From the NCBI GenBank assembly GCA_041695325.1, contig JBGFRC010000050.1, positions 8,132 to 72,131 of the forward strand: 64,000 bases of DNA. Direction: 5' to 3'. Positions 1-8,327 of this stretch are shown here, piece by piece. A program made the translations under genes and the position numbers. Every line of letters begins with the position of its first letter. Position 1 is the stretch's first letter. The notes below the pieces were generated by a model. That model saw only the letters and a list, made by a program, of their open reading frames with translations. It was not told where the DNA came from and did not search any database. The stretch is from SURF-13 sp041695325 (GTDB lineage: Bacteria; Pseudomonadota; Gammaproteobacteria; SURF-13).

Positions 1-189
1 ATTGTCGTTTTTCTTGGTTGGCGCAAGCAGCGTTTCCCCCTTCCTGATCTGCATGAGCGCACACTCCTCCAGCAGATAATTGACCCCTTCCAGGCTCATG
101 CCATTGAACAGCGCCGCCTGTCTGATCAGCTTACGGTAAGGCTCAGCGGTCGGAATAAGCCGAAGATCTTTGTTTTTCAAAATGGCCAT
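1..189 (-). CDS. N-terminal fragment of a cyclic-nucleotide-binding-type protein (cut by window edge)
   Basis: Reading from an ATG at 189 towards the left edge gives 63 uninterrupted residues beginning MAILKNKDLRL. The stretch LFNGMSLEGVNYLLEECALM followed by RKGETLLAP resembles the opening of a cNMP-binding (Crp/CAP_ED) domain, where a short helix precedes a Gly-Glu-x-Leu turn. The C-terminal output domain (HTH, GGDEF, other) lies outside the window, so the function is unresolved. Upstream only a weak TTGAG could serve as ribosome-binding site. The gene is divergent from rnpB. Domain call is inference from pattern only. Confidence 0.5.
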   Translation of the reverse strand, partial: MAILKNKDLRLIPTAEPYRKLIRQAALFNGMSLEGVNYLLEECALMQIRKGETLLAPTKKNDN

Positions 190-257
190 ACTCAATACGT
201 CAAGACGCCGCCTTGGGTTTCCGCGCCCTTTACGGACTCGACCCGGCGGCCTTTAAA

Positions 258-300
258 CTGACGTAAAGATACACCATCTTTATCTGTTAGAATAGCAATG
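258..300 (+). promoter_or_regulatory. Probable rnpB promoter
   Basis: TAGAAT at 288-293 is a good -10 box seven bases before the G that opens the RNase P RNA P1 helix (300). No convincing -35 sits at 16-18 bp; CTGACG at 258-263 is too far, so the -35 assignment is open. Confidence 0.45.
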
Positions 301-734
301 GGAGTCGGCCAGACAGCCGCTCCGCGTCTTAACCGGCGCGGGGAGGAAAGTCCGGGCTCCACAGGGCAAGGCGCCAGGTAACGCCTGGGAGGCGCAAGCC
401 TACGGAAAGTGCCACAGAAAATATACCGCCCCGCACCTTCCCCACAGATCGCACTTTAGGAATTCCATGCCGCGACTCTACCAGAGGACGCGACAATAGT
501 TTCCAAGGCGCGCTCTGCGGGGAAGGTGCGGGGTAAGGGTGAAAAGGTGCGGTAAGAGCGCACCGCGTCTCTGGCAACAGAGGCGGCAGGGTAAACCCCG
601 CCTGGAGCAAGACCAAATAGGGAAACACGGGTGCGGCCCGCACTGTTTCCGGGTAGGTTGCTTGAGGTGCGCGGCGACGCGCATCCCAGAGGAATGGCTG
701 TCCACGACAGAACCCGGCTTACCGGCCGGCTCCC
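300..734 (+). ncRNA. rnpB: RNase P RNA, bacterial type A, with enlarged P12
   Basis: Catalytic RNA of RNase P, which removes 5' leaders from pre-tRNA. Conserved blocks are visible in order: GAGGAAAGTCCGGGCTCC (J3/4-P4 region) at 341-360, GGTAACGCCTGGG, the GGTAAGGGTGAAA block after P12, GAGCAAGACCAAATAGGG, the GGTAGG-TTGCTTGAG block, and the closing GACAGAACCCGGCTTA P4 strand. The ends pair as P1: 300-310 with 724-734 (11 bp, one G-U). The length of about 435 nt exceeds the 377 nt of the E. coli RNA; the excess is in P12 (429-533). No obvious U-tract terminator follows. Placement just upstream of mraZ is common in gammaproteobacteria. Confidence 0.96.
429..533 (+). other. Extended P12 arm inside RNase P RNA
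   Basis: Bases 429-443 (CCCCGCACCTTCCCC) and 519-533 are a perfect 15-bp inverted repeat enclosing 75 nt, at the position of the short P12 hairpin of E. coli RNase P RNA. Inside the apical part, 471-474 pairs with 489-492 (CGCG) and CTCT 476-479 with AGAG 483-486, giving a smaller hairpin. P12 is a known variable helix in type A RNAs; the size here is unusual. Confidence 0.8.
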
Positions 735-785
735 GCTTACTCAACCCGTTCTCCCGCCCCGCACACCAGCCACCAGCAATTTTGC

Positions 786-815
786 TTGACATTTGTGCGC
801 CTTACTCCCTATAGT
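786..815 (+). promoter_or_regulatory. Sigma-70 promoter of the division and cell wall cluster
   Basis: Perfect -35 TTGACA (786-791), 18-bp spacer and TATAGT -10 (810-815), placing the start near 822, about 60 nt before mraZ. It is the equivalent of the mra promoter of enterobacteria. Confidence 0.85.
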
Positions 816-843
816 GGAAAAATGTGGGGTAAAGTGGGTTAAA
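814..843 (+). promoter_or_regulatory. Three MraZ operator boxes
   Basis: Three direct repeats with exact 10-bp phase: GTGGAAAAAT (814-823), GTGGGGTAAA (824-833), GTGGGTTAAA (834-843). MraZ proteins are known to bind tandem TGGGN boxes separated by 5 nt. The boxes cover the end of the -10 box and the start site, so binding should repress the promoter. The first box is degenerate (GTGGA). Confidence 0.85.
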
Positions 844-882
844 GCGCCTTCGGATCAGGCGCCATGATCCGGGGAGGGGCGA

Positions 883-1341
883 TTGTTTCGAGGCATCCAT
901 GCGCTGACGCTCGACGTCAAAGGGCGGCTTGCGATACCGAGCAAGCACCGCGACGCGCTTGCGGCGCAGTGCCTGGGGCGGCTGGTGTGCACCATAGACC
1001 CGGACAGCCGCTGTCTGTGGCTGTATCCGCTGCCGGCCTGGGAGGAGATCGAGCACGTCCTGGACGGCCTGCCCAGTCTGGACGAAGCCGCGCGGCGCAT
1101 GCAGCGATTGCTCATCGGTCATGCCACGGAGTGCGAGCTGGACGCGCAGGGGCGCCTGCTGCTGCCGCCGCCGTTGCGCGAGTTCGCCGCGCTCAATAAA
1201 CGCGTGGTGCTGATCGGCCAGGGCAAGAAATTCGAGATTTGGGACGAGGCCGAGTGGAACGGCCGGCGCGAGGAGTGGCTCAAGATGGACGCGCGCGATT
1301 ATCGGCAGTTGTCCGATGAGCTGAAAAAGCTGTCGTTGTGA
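883..1341 (+). CDS. mraZ: Transcriptional regulator MraZ
   Basis: DNA-binding regulator that autoregulates the mra/dcw operon. The 152 residues contain the two AbrB-like repeats of the family, each with a DxxGR signature: residues 11-15 (DVKGR) and 87-91 (DAQGR), followed by LxxPxxxR. The start is TTG at 883, giving the usual MFRG opening; a strong purine-rich ribosome site (GGGGAGGGG, 871-879) supports it. The ATG at 864 is in another frame. It is the first gene of the cluster and its predicted operator lies just upstream, so feedback control is likely. Confidence 0.96.
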   Translation: MFRGIHALTLDVKGRLAIPSKHRDALAAQCLGRLVCTIDPDSRCLWLYPLPAWEEIEHVLDGLPSLDEAARRMQRLLIGHATECELDAQGRLLLPPPLREFAALNKRVVLIGQGKKFEIWDEAEWNGRREEWLKMDARDYRQLSDELKKLSL

Positions 1342-1356
1342 GGAGAAGGGTAAGAC

Positions 1357-2304
1357 ATGCCGGAGGGCGTCATGCATCAGCCGGTCATGTTGCAGGAAGT
1401 CATGGAGTGGCTGGCGGTGCGCCCGGAAGGTGTTTACGTGGACGCCACCTTCGGGCGCGGCGGCCACGCGCAGGCCATCATGGAGCGGCTGGGGCCGCAC
1501 GGGCGGCTGCTGGCGCTGGACAAGGACCCGCAGGCGGTGGCGGCGGCGCAGCGGAAATTCGCCACGGAGCGGCGCTTCGAGGTGGTGCGAGGGTCGTTCG
1601 CAATGCTTGGTGCATACGTGGAACAACGCGGCTGGCGCGGCAAGGTGAGCGGCGTGCTGCTTGACCTCGGCGTGTCGTCGCCGCAACTGGAAGACGCGGA
1701 GCGCGGCTTCAGCTTCCTGCGCGACGGCCCGCTTGACATGCGCATGGACCCGGACGCCGGTGTCAGCGCGGCGGCGTGGCTGGCCAAGGCGCAGGAAAAT
1801 GAGATCGCCGACGTGCTCTATCGCTACGGCGAGGAGCGTTACGCCAGGCGCATCGCGCGCGCCATCGTGCACGCGCGCAAACAAGCGCCCATCACGCGCA
1901 CCCTGCAACTGGCCGACGTCGTGAGCCGGGCGCATCCGCGCTGGGAGCGCGGCAGGCATCCGGCCACAAAAAGCTTTCAGGCGCTGCGTATCTTCATCAA
2001 TCAGGAACTGTCTGAACTGGAAAGCGGTCTAATTCAGAGTCTCGATGTATTGGCCCCGCGCGGGCGTCTCGTCGTCATCAGCTTTCATTCCCTCGAAGAT
2101 CGCACCGTGAAGCGCTTTATCCGCGACCAGGCGCGCGCGCAGCCGCCCGCGCTGAAAAGTCTCGGCAAGGCGCGCCGTCCGGCGCGCGCAGAGATCAGCG
2201 TCAATCCGCGCGCGCGCAGCGCGGTGCTGCGCGGCGCGGAGCGCCTGCGCCAGCCAAGGACGGCTCAGTGTCGCGGGGGGCAGGATGCCGGGAGCGACCC
2301 ATGA
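1357..2304 (+). CDS. rsmH: 16S rRNA (cytosine(1402)-N(4))-methyltransferase RsmH
   Basis: SAM-dependent enzyme that methylates N4 of C1402 in the 16S rRNA P-site. 315 residues; SAM-binding VDATFGRGGHA at 28-38, LLDLGVSSPQL further on, and VISFHSLEDR near the C-terminus are family signatures. Ribosome site AGGAG lies at 1341-1345; an internal ATG at 1372 (MHQPVML) is an alternative start. The last ten or so residues are encoded by a palindromic repeat (2270-2298) and do not look like the usual RsmH tail. The stop overlaps the ftsL start as ATGA (2301-2304). Confidence 0.96.
   Translation: MPEGVMHQPVMLQEVMEWLAVRPEGVYVDATFGRGGHAQAIMERLGPHGRLLALDKDPQAVAAAQRKFATERRFEVVRGSFAMLGAYVEQRGWRGKVSGVLLDLGVSSPQLEDAERGFSFLRDGPLDMRMDPDAGVSAAAWLAKAQENEIADVLYRYGEERYARRIARAIVHARKQAPITRTLQLADVVSRAHPRWERGRHPATKSFQALRIFINQELSELESGLIQSLDVLAPRGRLVVISFHSLEDRTVKRFIRDQARAQPPALKSLGKARRPARAEISVNPRARSAVLRGAERLRQPRTAQCRGGQDAGSDP
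2250..2299 (+). repeat. Two-hairpin palindromic repeat, copy 1 (rsmH tail and ftsL leader)
   Basis: First hairpin GCC-AAGGAC-GGC, then at 2270-2298 an imperfect palindrome with outer stem GTCGC/GCGAC, inner stem GGCA/TGCC and a GGA loop. The same layout recurs at 33109-33159 and 52538-52588, with a degenerate copy at 53067-53095. Here its 3' GGGAG (2290-2294) is the only credible ribosome-binding site for ftsL. Confidence 0.8.
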
Positions 2305-2576
2305 GGCTGGCCGCGCGCCACGCCTGGCTTGCGCTGCTCGCGGCGGCGGTGCTGGCGTCGGCGCTCGGCGTGGTGTACAGCAAACATCAGAGCCGCAAGC
2401 TGTTCATGGAATTACAGGCGCTGCAGCAGGAGCGCGACGCGCTCAACATCGAGTGGGGGCAATTGCAGCTCGAGGAAAGCACCTGGGCCACGCACGCGCG
2501 CATCGAGGAGCAGGCGCGCGTGAAGTCGGGTCTGATCTCTCCCGCCCCGCGCGACGTAGTGATCGTCAAGCCGTGA
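2301..2576 (+). CDS. ftsL: Cell division protein FtsL
   Basis: Small bitopic divisome protein that forms the FtsQLB complex and helps activate FtsWI. 91 residues: short basic N-terminus, one membrane segment at about 9-26, then a coiled-coil (residues 30-65, YSKHQSRKLFMELQALQQER) and a short periplasmic tail. The ATG at 2301 overlaps the rsmH stop; a longer reading from GTG 2268 would run through the palindromic repeat and is unlikely. The stop overlaps ftsI (GTGA, 2573-2576). Identification rests on size, topology and position. Confidence 0.93.
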   Translation: MRLAARHAWLALLAAAVLASALGVVYSKHQSRKLFMELQALQQERDALNIEWGQLQLEESTWATHARIEEQARVKSGLISPAPRDVVIVKP

Positions 2577-4303
2577 ACGCGCCGCGCCGGAATGGTTACC
2601 CGCTGCGCCGCGCCGCGCTGGCTTGTGTGTTCGGCGCGGCCGCGCTTGTGCTCGCGTGGCGCGCGGCGGACTTGCAACTTGGCGCGGCGCAATTCCTGCA
2701 AGAGCAAGGCGACGCGCGGAGCCTGCGCACCGTGACCGTGGCGGCGCACCGCGGCACGATTACCGACCGGCGCGGCGAGCCGCTCGCCATCAGCACCCCG
2801 GTGGATTCGGTGTGGGCCCAGCCGCGATTGCTGCTGGACGCGCCGGAACAGCACCCCGCGCTCGCCAGGCTGCTCCCTCTGGAGGTACGCCAGCTGCGCA
2901 CTTATCTTGAGGCGCGCGTGGAACGCGAATTCGTGTATCTCAAGCGGCGCGTGAACCCCGATCTGGCGGAGCGGGTAACGGCGCTGAACGCACCCGGCGT
3001 GGCGTTACAGCGTGAGTACCGCCGTTATTATCCGGCGGGCGAGGTCACCGCGCAGTTGCTCGGCTTTACCGGGGTGGACGACACCGGCCAGGAAGGCCTG
3101 GAGCTGGCGTTTGACCACTGGCTGCAGGGCCGGGAAGGCGTAAAGCGCGTCATCAAGGATCGTCTGGGGCGCGTCGTTGCCGACGTCGAAAGCCTGCGTG
3201 CGCCGCGCCCCGGGCGTGACCTGCGCCTCTCCGTGGACAAACGCATCCAGTATCTTGTCTACCGCGAATTGAAAAGCGCGCTCGCCGAGCACCGCGCGCA
3301 ATCCGGTTCGGCGGTGGTGCTCGACGCGCACAGCGGCGAGGTGCTGGCCATGGTGAGCCTGCCCGCCTACAACCCCAACAATCTGGACGAGGCGCGCGGC
3401 GCTTCCTTACGCAACCGCGCCGTCACCGACAGCTTCGAACCCGGCTCGACCATCAAGCCGTTCACCATCGCCGCGGCGCTGGAGGCGGGTCTGTATCGCG
3501 CCGACACGCCGATAGACACCGCGCCGGGATTCTTTAAAGTCGGCGGAAAGGACATCCGCGATCTGCACAATTACGGACGCCTGGACCTCGCCGGCGTGAT
3601 CCAGAAGTCGTCCAACGTGGGTGCGGCCAGGATTGCCTTGAGCCTGCCGCCGGAGCGGTTGTGGCGCACCTTTTCCGGCGCTGGACTGGGACAGCCTACG
3701 GGCAGCGGTTTTCCGGGCGAGGCGGGCGGCGTGCTGCGCCCTCATCAGAAATGGCACAAGATCGAACGCGCCACGCTCGCTTTCGGTTACGGCCTGTCGG
3801 TCACCTTGCTGCAGCTGGCCCAGGCCTACAGCGTGCTCGCCAACGACGGGGTGCTGAAACCTGTGTCCTTTGTCAGCGGCGCCCGCGGCGAACCGCGTGC
3901 GGTGCTCGCCCCCGCCACCGCGCAGAGCGTGCGCGCCATGATGGAACGCGTCACCGGCGAAGGCGGCACCGCGCTGCTGGCGCGCGTGCCCGGCTATCGC
4001 GTGGCGGGCAAAACCGGCACGGTGCGCAAGCTTGAGCGCCACGGTTACAGTGAAGACCGCTATCTCTCCTTGTTCGCCGGCATGGCGCCGGCCAGCCGCC
4101 CGCGCCTGGTGATAGCGGTGGTCATCAACGAACCCGCGGGCGGTCACTATTACGGCGGCCTCGTGGCGGCGCCGGTGTTCGCCAAGGTGATGGCGGGCAG
4201 CCTGCGCCTGTTGAACGTCGCGCCGGATGACCTTGCGTCCTTAAAGGTTGCCGGCCTCGATACCCGCATGATGGCGCGCTCTGTTTCAGGGGGCGGCGAA
4301 TGA
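2573..4303 (+). CDS. ftsI: Peptidoglycan transpeptidase FtsI (PBP3)
   Basis: Septal class B penicillin-binding protein that cross-links glycan strands made by FtsW. 576 residues from a GTG overlapping the ftsL stop: N-terminal membrane anchor (about 13-32), PBP dimerisation domain with RGTITDRRG at 60-68, then the transpeptidase domain with catalytic STIK at 292-295, SSN at 346-348 and KTG at 480-482. No in-frame ATG fits better than this GTG; a longer frame starting inside rsmH is not credible. The stop overlaps murE (ATGA at 4300). Confidence 0.97.
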   Translation: MNAPRRNGYPLRRAALACVFGAAALVLAWRAADLQLGAAQFLQEQGDARSLRTVTVAAHRGTITDRRGEPLAISTPVDSVWAQPRLLLDAPEQHPALARLLPLEVRQLRTYLEARVEREFVYLKRRVNPDLAERVTALNAPGVALQREYRRYYPAGEVTAQLLGFTGVDDTGQEGLELAFDHWLQGREGVKRVIKDRLGRVVADVESLRAPRPGRDLRLSVDKRIQYLVYRELKSALAEHRAQSGSAVVLDAHSGEVLAMVSLPAYNPNNLDEARGASLRNRAVTDSFEPGSTIKPFTIAAALEAGLYRADTPIDTAPGFFKVGGKDIRDLHNYGRLDLAGVIQKSSNVGAARIALSLPPERLWRTFSGAGLGQPTGSGFPGEAGGVLRPHQKWHKIERATLAFGYGLSVTLLQLAQAYSVLANDGVLKPVSFVSGARGEPRAVLAPATAQSVRAMMERVTGEGGTALLARVPGYRVAGKTGTVRKLERHGYSEDRYLSLFAGMAPASRPRLVIAVVINEPAGGHYYGGLVAAPVFAKVMAGSLRLLNVAPDDLASLKVAGLDTRMMARSVSGGGE

Positions 4304-5871
4304 TGGCCGCCGGGCAATCCTTGACGACCCCCGCGCACAAGCTGAGCGAGCTGCTTGCCGGGCTCGCCAGCGTGGAGGCACGCGCGGATCGCGCCATCCT
4401 CGGCCTGTCGCTGGACAGCCGCAAGACCCGGCCCGGAGACCTGTTTCTGGCCTGCCAGGGCGCGCAAGCCAACGGCGCGGACTTCATCGCCGAGGCGCTC
4501 AAGGCGGGCGCGGTGGCAATAGCCTGCGACAGCTCTGCGCTGCAAGCGGCGCCGCGCGCGCGGCCCCGTCCTGAGCGCGGCGTGCCGCTGTTCGGCATCG
4601 AAAACCTGCACCAGCACGCGGGCGTCATTGCGGCGCGCTTCTATGATCAGCCGGCCAGGGACATGCAGCTGACCGCCGTGACCGGCACCAACGGCAAAAC
4701 CACCGTGGCCAATCTGCTCGCCGCAGTATTGCACGCCGTCCCCGCGCGCGCGCCATGCGGCCTGATCGGCACCCTGGGCTACGGCTTGTACGGCAAGACC
4801 AGGCCCGGCGCGCACACCACGCCCGATGCGCTCACCCTGCAAGGGCTGCTGGCCGAATTCCGCGCCCAGGGCGTCAAGAGCGTGGTGATGGAGGCTTCGT
4901 CCCACGGCCTGGAACAGGGACGCATGAATGCGGCGCCGGTTCACACTGCAATCTTCACCAATCTGAGCCGCGATCATCTGGATTACCACGGCGACATGGC
5001 GGCATACGCCGCGGCCAAGCGCCGTTTGTTCTTCATGCCCGGTCTGAAGTGCGCGGCGATCAACAGCGACGACGAATACGGGCGCACGCTGCTCAAGGGG
5101 CTACCCGCGGGCCTCATCACGCTGAGCTACGGCTTGCAGGCCGCGCCGCAGGGGCTTCCGCAGGTGCGCGGCAACATCGTGCGCATGAATGCGCACGGCC
5201 TGCGGCTGGCGGTCAGCACGCCGTGGGGCGCGGGCACACTGGAAAGCACGCTGTTCGGCAAGTTCAACGCCTCCAACCTGCTTGCCGTGCTTGCCGCGCT
5301 GCTGCTCATGGACATGCCGCTCAACGAGGCGCTGACGCGCCTGGCCAGGGCCAGGACCGTCCCCGGGCGCATGGAGCGCTTCAGCGGCGCAGCGCACCAA
5401 CCCACGCTGGTAGTGGATTACGCGCACACACCGGATGCGCTGCGCCAGGCGCTCACCGACTTGCGCGCGCATCTGGGCGACGAGGCCAGGCTGTGGTGCG
5501 TGTTCGGCTGCGGCGGCGAACGCGATCGCGGCAAGCGCCCGCTGATGGGCGCGGTGGCGGAGCAGTACGCGGATTATCTGGTGGTGACCGACGACAATCC
5601 GCGCAACGAAGACGCGGTGAGCATCATCGCCGACATTTTATCCGGCATGAGCAACCCGGACGGCGCTTATATTCAGCGCGACCGCGCCCAGGCCATCGCC
5701 TTCGCCATGCAACACGCGGCGCAACATGACGTGGTGCTGATCGCGGGCAAGGGCCATGAGGAGTACCAGATCATGGGCGCGCGCAAGATCCCGTTCTCCG
5801 ACCGGCGCGAGGCGCGCCGCCTGCTGCATCTCAGCGGCAACGGCCACGCCACGCACCAGGAGAGAACATGA
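4300..5871 (+). CDS. murE: UDP-N-acetylmuramoyl-L-alanyl-D-glutamate--2,6-diaminopimelate ligase MurE
   Basis: Cytoplasmic Mur ligase that adds meso-diaminopimelate to UDP-MurNAc-L-Ala-D-Glu. 523 residues with the ATP-binding TGTNGKTT at 128-135 and the substrate motif DDNPRNED, whose DNPR form marks diaminopimelate rather than lysine specificity. The cluster therefore makes DAP-type peptidoglycan, in keeping with dapA elsewhere in the window. A 12-residue run of ARPRPERG near residue 86-94 is an unremarkable linker. The stop overlaps murF by ATGA. Confidence 0.97.
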   Translation: MMAAGQSLTTPAHKLSELLAGLASVEARADRAILGLSLDSRKTRPGDLFLACQGAQANGADFIAEALKAGAVAIACDSSALQAAPRARPRPERGVPLFGIENLHQHAGVIAARFYDQPARDMQLTAVTGTNGKTTVANLLAAVLHAVPARAPCGLIGTLGYGLYGKTRPGAHTTPDALTLQGLLAEFRAQGVKSVVMEASSHGLEQGRMNAAPVHTAIFTNLSRDHLDYHGDMAAYAAAKRRLFFMPGLKCAAINSDDEYGRTLLKGLPAGLITLSYGLQAAPQGLPQVRGNIVRMNAHGLRLAVSTPWGAGTLESTLFGKFNASNLLAVLAALLLMDMPLNEALTRLARARTVPGRMERFSGAAHQPTLVVDYAHTPDALRQALTDLRAHLGDEARLWCVFGCGGERDRGKRPLMGAVAEQYADYLVVTDDNPRNEDAVSIIADILSGMSNPDGAYIQRDRAQAIAFAMQHAAQHDVVLIAGKGHEEYQIMGARKIPFSDRREARRLLHLSGNGHATHQERT

Positions 5872-7244
5872 TCCGCATGCATCTGTCCGAGGCGGCGCGT
5901 GTGCTGGAGGCGGAACGGACCGGGGCCGACCTGGAATTTTCGGGTGTGTCCACGGATACGCGCAGCTTGCAGAAGGACAATCTGTTTGTCGCCCTGCAGG
6001 GTCCGCGCTACGACGGCCACGATTTCATCGAGCAGGCGCGCGCCCGCGGCGCGGCGGGCGTGCTGGTGCAGCGGCGCGTTGAAACATCGCTCGCCACGCT
6101 CATCGTCACGCACACGCGCCTGAGTCTGGGCAAGCTCGCCGCCGACTGGCGCCGGCGCTTTGACCTCCCGCTGGTCGCGGTCACCGGCAGCAACGGCAAA
6201 ACCACGGTCAAGGAGATGATCGCCGCGATTTTAAACCGGCGCGGTGCTGCGCTGGTCACGCAGGGCAACCTCAACAACGACATCGGCGTGCCGCTTACGC
6301 TGCTGGCCTTAAGCGCCATGCACCGTTACGCGGTGATAGAAATGGGCGCCAATCACGCGGGCGAGATCGCCCATCTCACGGAGCTCGCGCGCCCTACGGT
6401 GGCGCTCATCACCAACGCCGGACCGGCGCACCTGGAGGGCTTCGGCAGCATCGAAGGCGTGGCGCGCGCCAAGGGCGAAATCTATTCCGGCCTCGGCGAA
6501 CACGGCGTGGCCGTCATCAACCATGATGATCTCTACAGCCCGCTGTGGCGCACGCTAGCACGCAACCATCGGTGCTTAAGCTTCGGCCTGAAACCCGGTG
6601 CGGATGTGACGGGAGAGTTCGTCATGCTGGACGGCGCCACGCGCCTGCGCCTGCACACTCCGCACGGGGGAGCCACCGTATACCTGAAGCTGCTCGGCAG
6701 GCACAATGCCTTGAACGCATTGGGCGCGTGCGCCGCGGCGCTGGCGGCGGGCGCGGGGCTGGAGGAAGTGCGCGCCGGCCTGGAAAGCATGACCCCCGTG
6801 AAAGGGCGCCTGGAGAGCAAACGCGGCGTGCACGGCGCGCAGATCATTGATGACACCTACAACGCCAATCCCGCCTCGCTCAAGGCGGCGCTCGATCTCC
6901 TCGCCGATCTGCCCGCGCCGCGCTGGCTGATATTGGGCGACATGGCGGAGCTCGGGCGGCAAGGCGCGGCATTACACGCCGAGGCGGGCAGAGTAGCGCG
7001 CGCGCGCGGCGTCGAGCGCCTGTTCGCCACGGGCGAGCTGTCACGCTTTGCGGTGCAGAGCTTCGGCCCCGGCGCGGACCACTTCAGCGATCACCGCCAT
7101 CTCGCGGACGTAGTGCACATGGAGCTGGCCGCGCTGGCTCCTACGCCCGTCACGGTATTGATCAAAGGCTCGCGCGCCTCCGGCATGGAACGCGTGGCGG
7201 CAGCCCTCACTGAAACTTCCCTGGCCTCCGCGGGGGCGCACTGA
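5868..7244 (+). CDS. murF: UDP-N-acetylmuramoyl-tripeptide--D-alanyl-D-alanine ligase MurF
   Basis: Last cytoplasmic Mur ligase, joining D-Ala-D-Ala (made by DdlB, 14449) to the tripeptide. 458 residues; ATP loop TGSNGKTT at 106-113, central domain with EMGANHAGEIAHL and a C-terminal domain with DDTYNANP. The ATG sits in the murE stop overlap; the gene ends TGATG into mraY, so translation is probably coupled. Confidence 0.97.
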   Translation: MIRMHLSEAARVLEAERTGADLEFSGVSTDTRSLQKDNLFVALQGPRYDGHDFIEQARARGAAGVLVQRRVETSLATLIVTHTRLSLGKLAADWRRRFDLPLVAVTGSNGKTTVKEMIAAILNRRGAALVTQGNLNNDIGVPLTLLALSAMHRYAVIEMGANHAGEIAHLTELARPTVALITNAGPAHLEGFGSIEGVARAKGEIYSGLGEHGVAVINHDDLYSPLWRTLARNHRCLSFGLKPGADVTGEFVMLDGATRLRLHTPHGGATVYLKLLGRHNALNALGACAAALAAGAGLEEVRAGLESMTPVKGRLESKRGVHGAQIIDDTYNANPASLKAALDLLADLPAPRWLILGDMAELGRQGAALHAEAGRVARARGVERLFATGELSRFAVQSFGPGADHFSDHRHLADVVHMELAALAPTPVTVLIKGSRASGMERVAAALTETSLASAGAH

Positions 7245-8326
7245 TGCTGCTCACTCTCGCCGAATATCTTGTCCGCTTTCACAGCGGCTTCAACGTGTTC
7301 CAGTACCTCACGCTGCGCGCCATCCTGGGCGTGCTCACAGCGTTGCTCATCTCCCTGCTGCTGGGTCCGGCCATGATACGGCGCCTGAACTTTCTCAAGA
7401 TCGGGCAAAAAGTGCGTGATGACGGCCCGCAGTCGCACTTGAGCAAGGCCGGCACGCCTACCATGGGCGGCGCGCTGATCCTGGTGTCCATCGCCGTGGC
7501 CGTCTTGCTCTGGGGCGATCTCGGCAACCGCGCGCTGTGGCTGGTGCTGGGCGTGACCCTGCTGTTCGGCCTGATCGGCGCGGTGGACGATTATCTGAAA
7601 CTGAAATACGGCAACGCCCAGGGCCTGTCCGCACGCAACAAATATTTTTGGCAATCGCTGGTGGGTTTGAGCGCGGCGCTGTTTTTGTACCTGAGCGCCA
7701 CGCTGCCCGCCGAAACGCAGTTGCTGGTGCCGTTTTTTAAAGACATCGCGCCGGAACTGGGTCTGCTGTTCGTGCCGCTGGCCTACTTTGTCATCGTCGG
7801 CGCCAGCAACGCGGTCAATCTCACCGACGGGCTGGACGGCCTCGCCATCATGCCCACAGTGGTGATCGGCGCGGCGCTCGGCATCTTCGCCTACGCCAGC
7901 GGCAACAGCACCATCGCGCAATACCTCCATATTCCTTATCTGCCCGGCGCGGGCGAGATCGTGGTATTCTGCGGCGCGCTGGTGGGCGCGGGCCTGGGCT
8001 TTCTCTGGTTCAACACCTATCCGGCGCAGGTATTCATGGGCGACGTAGGCGCCTTGGGCCTCGGCGCGGCGCTGGGCGTGATCGCGGTGCTGGTGCGCCA
8101 GGAGATCGTGCTGTTCGTCATGGGCGGCGTGTTCGTGATGGAAACCCTGTCGGTGATCCTGCAAGTGGCCTCGTTCAAGCTCACCGGCAAGCGCATCTTT
8201 CGCATGGCGCCGCTGCATCATCATTTCGAATTGAAGGGCTGGCCGGAGCCGCGGGTGATCGTGCGCTTCTGGATCATCACCGTGGTGCTGGTTTTGATCG
8301 GCCTCGCAACCTTGAAGATACGTTGA
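7244..8326 (+). CDS. mraY: Phospho-N-acetylmuramoyl-pentapeptide-transferase MraY
   Basis: Polytopic inner-membrane enzyme that transfers phospho-MurNAc-pentapeptide to undecaprenyl phosphate to form lipid I. 360 residues, exactly the E. coli length, with about ten hydrophobic segments. Family signatures: DDYLKLKYGNAQGLSARNKY (Asp-Asp catalytic pair), NAVNLTDGLDGLA and MGDVGALGLGA, then HHHFELKGWPE near the C-terminus. The start shares its A with the murF stop. Confidence 0.98.
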   Translation: MLLTLAEYLVRFHSGFNVFQYLTLRAILGVLTALLISLLLGPAMIRRLNFLKIGQKVRDDGPQSHLSKAGTPTMGGALILVSIAVAVLLWGDLGNRALWLVLGVTLLFGLIGAVDDYLKLKYGNAQGLSARNKYFWQSLVGLSAALFLYLSATLPAETQLLVPFFKDIAPELGLLFVPLAYFVIVGASNAVNLTDGLDGLAIMPTVVIGAALGIFAYASGNSTIAQYLHIPYLPGAGEIVVFCGALVGAGLGFLWFNTYPAQVFMGDVGALGLGAALGVIAVLVRQEIVLFVMGGVFVMETLSVILQVASFKLTGKRIFRMAPLHHHFELKGWPEPRVIVRFWIITVVLVLIGLATLKIR

Positions 8327-8327
8327 T

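Noticed and set aside
329..814. Short open frames within and around the RNase P RNA
   Set aside because: The region is a structured RNA; the frames have no homology pattern and no ribosome sites.
802..1959. 385-codon minus-strand frame over mraZ and rsmH
   Set aside because: Antisense shadow; also covers the mraZ promoter and operator.
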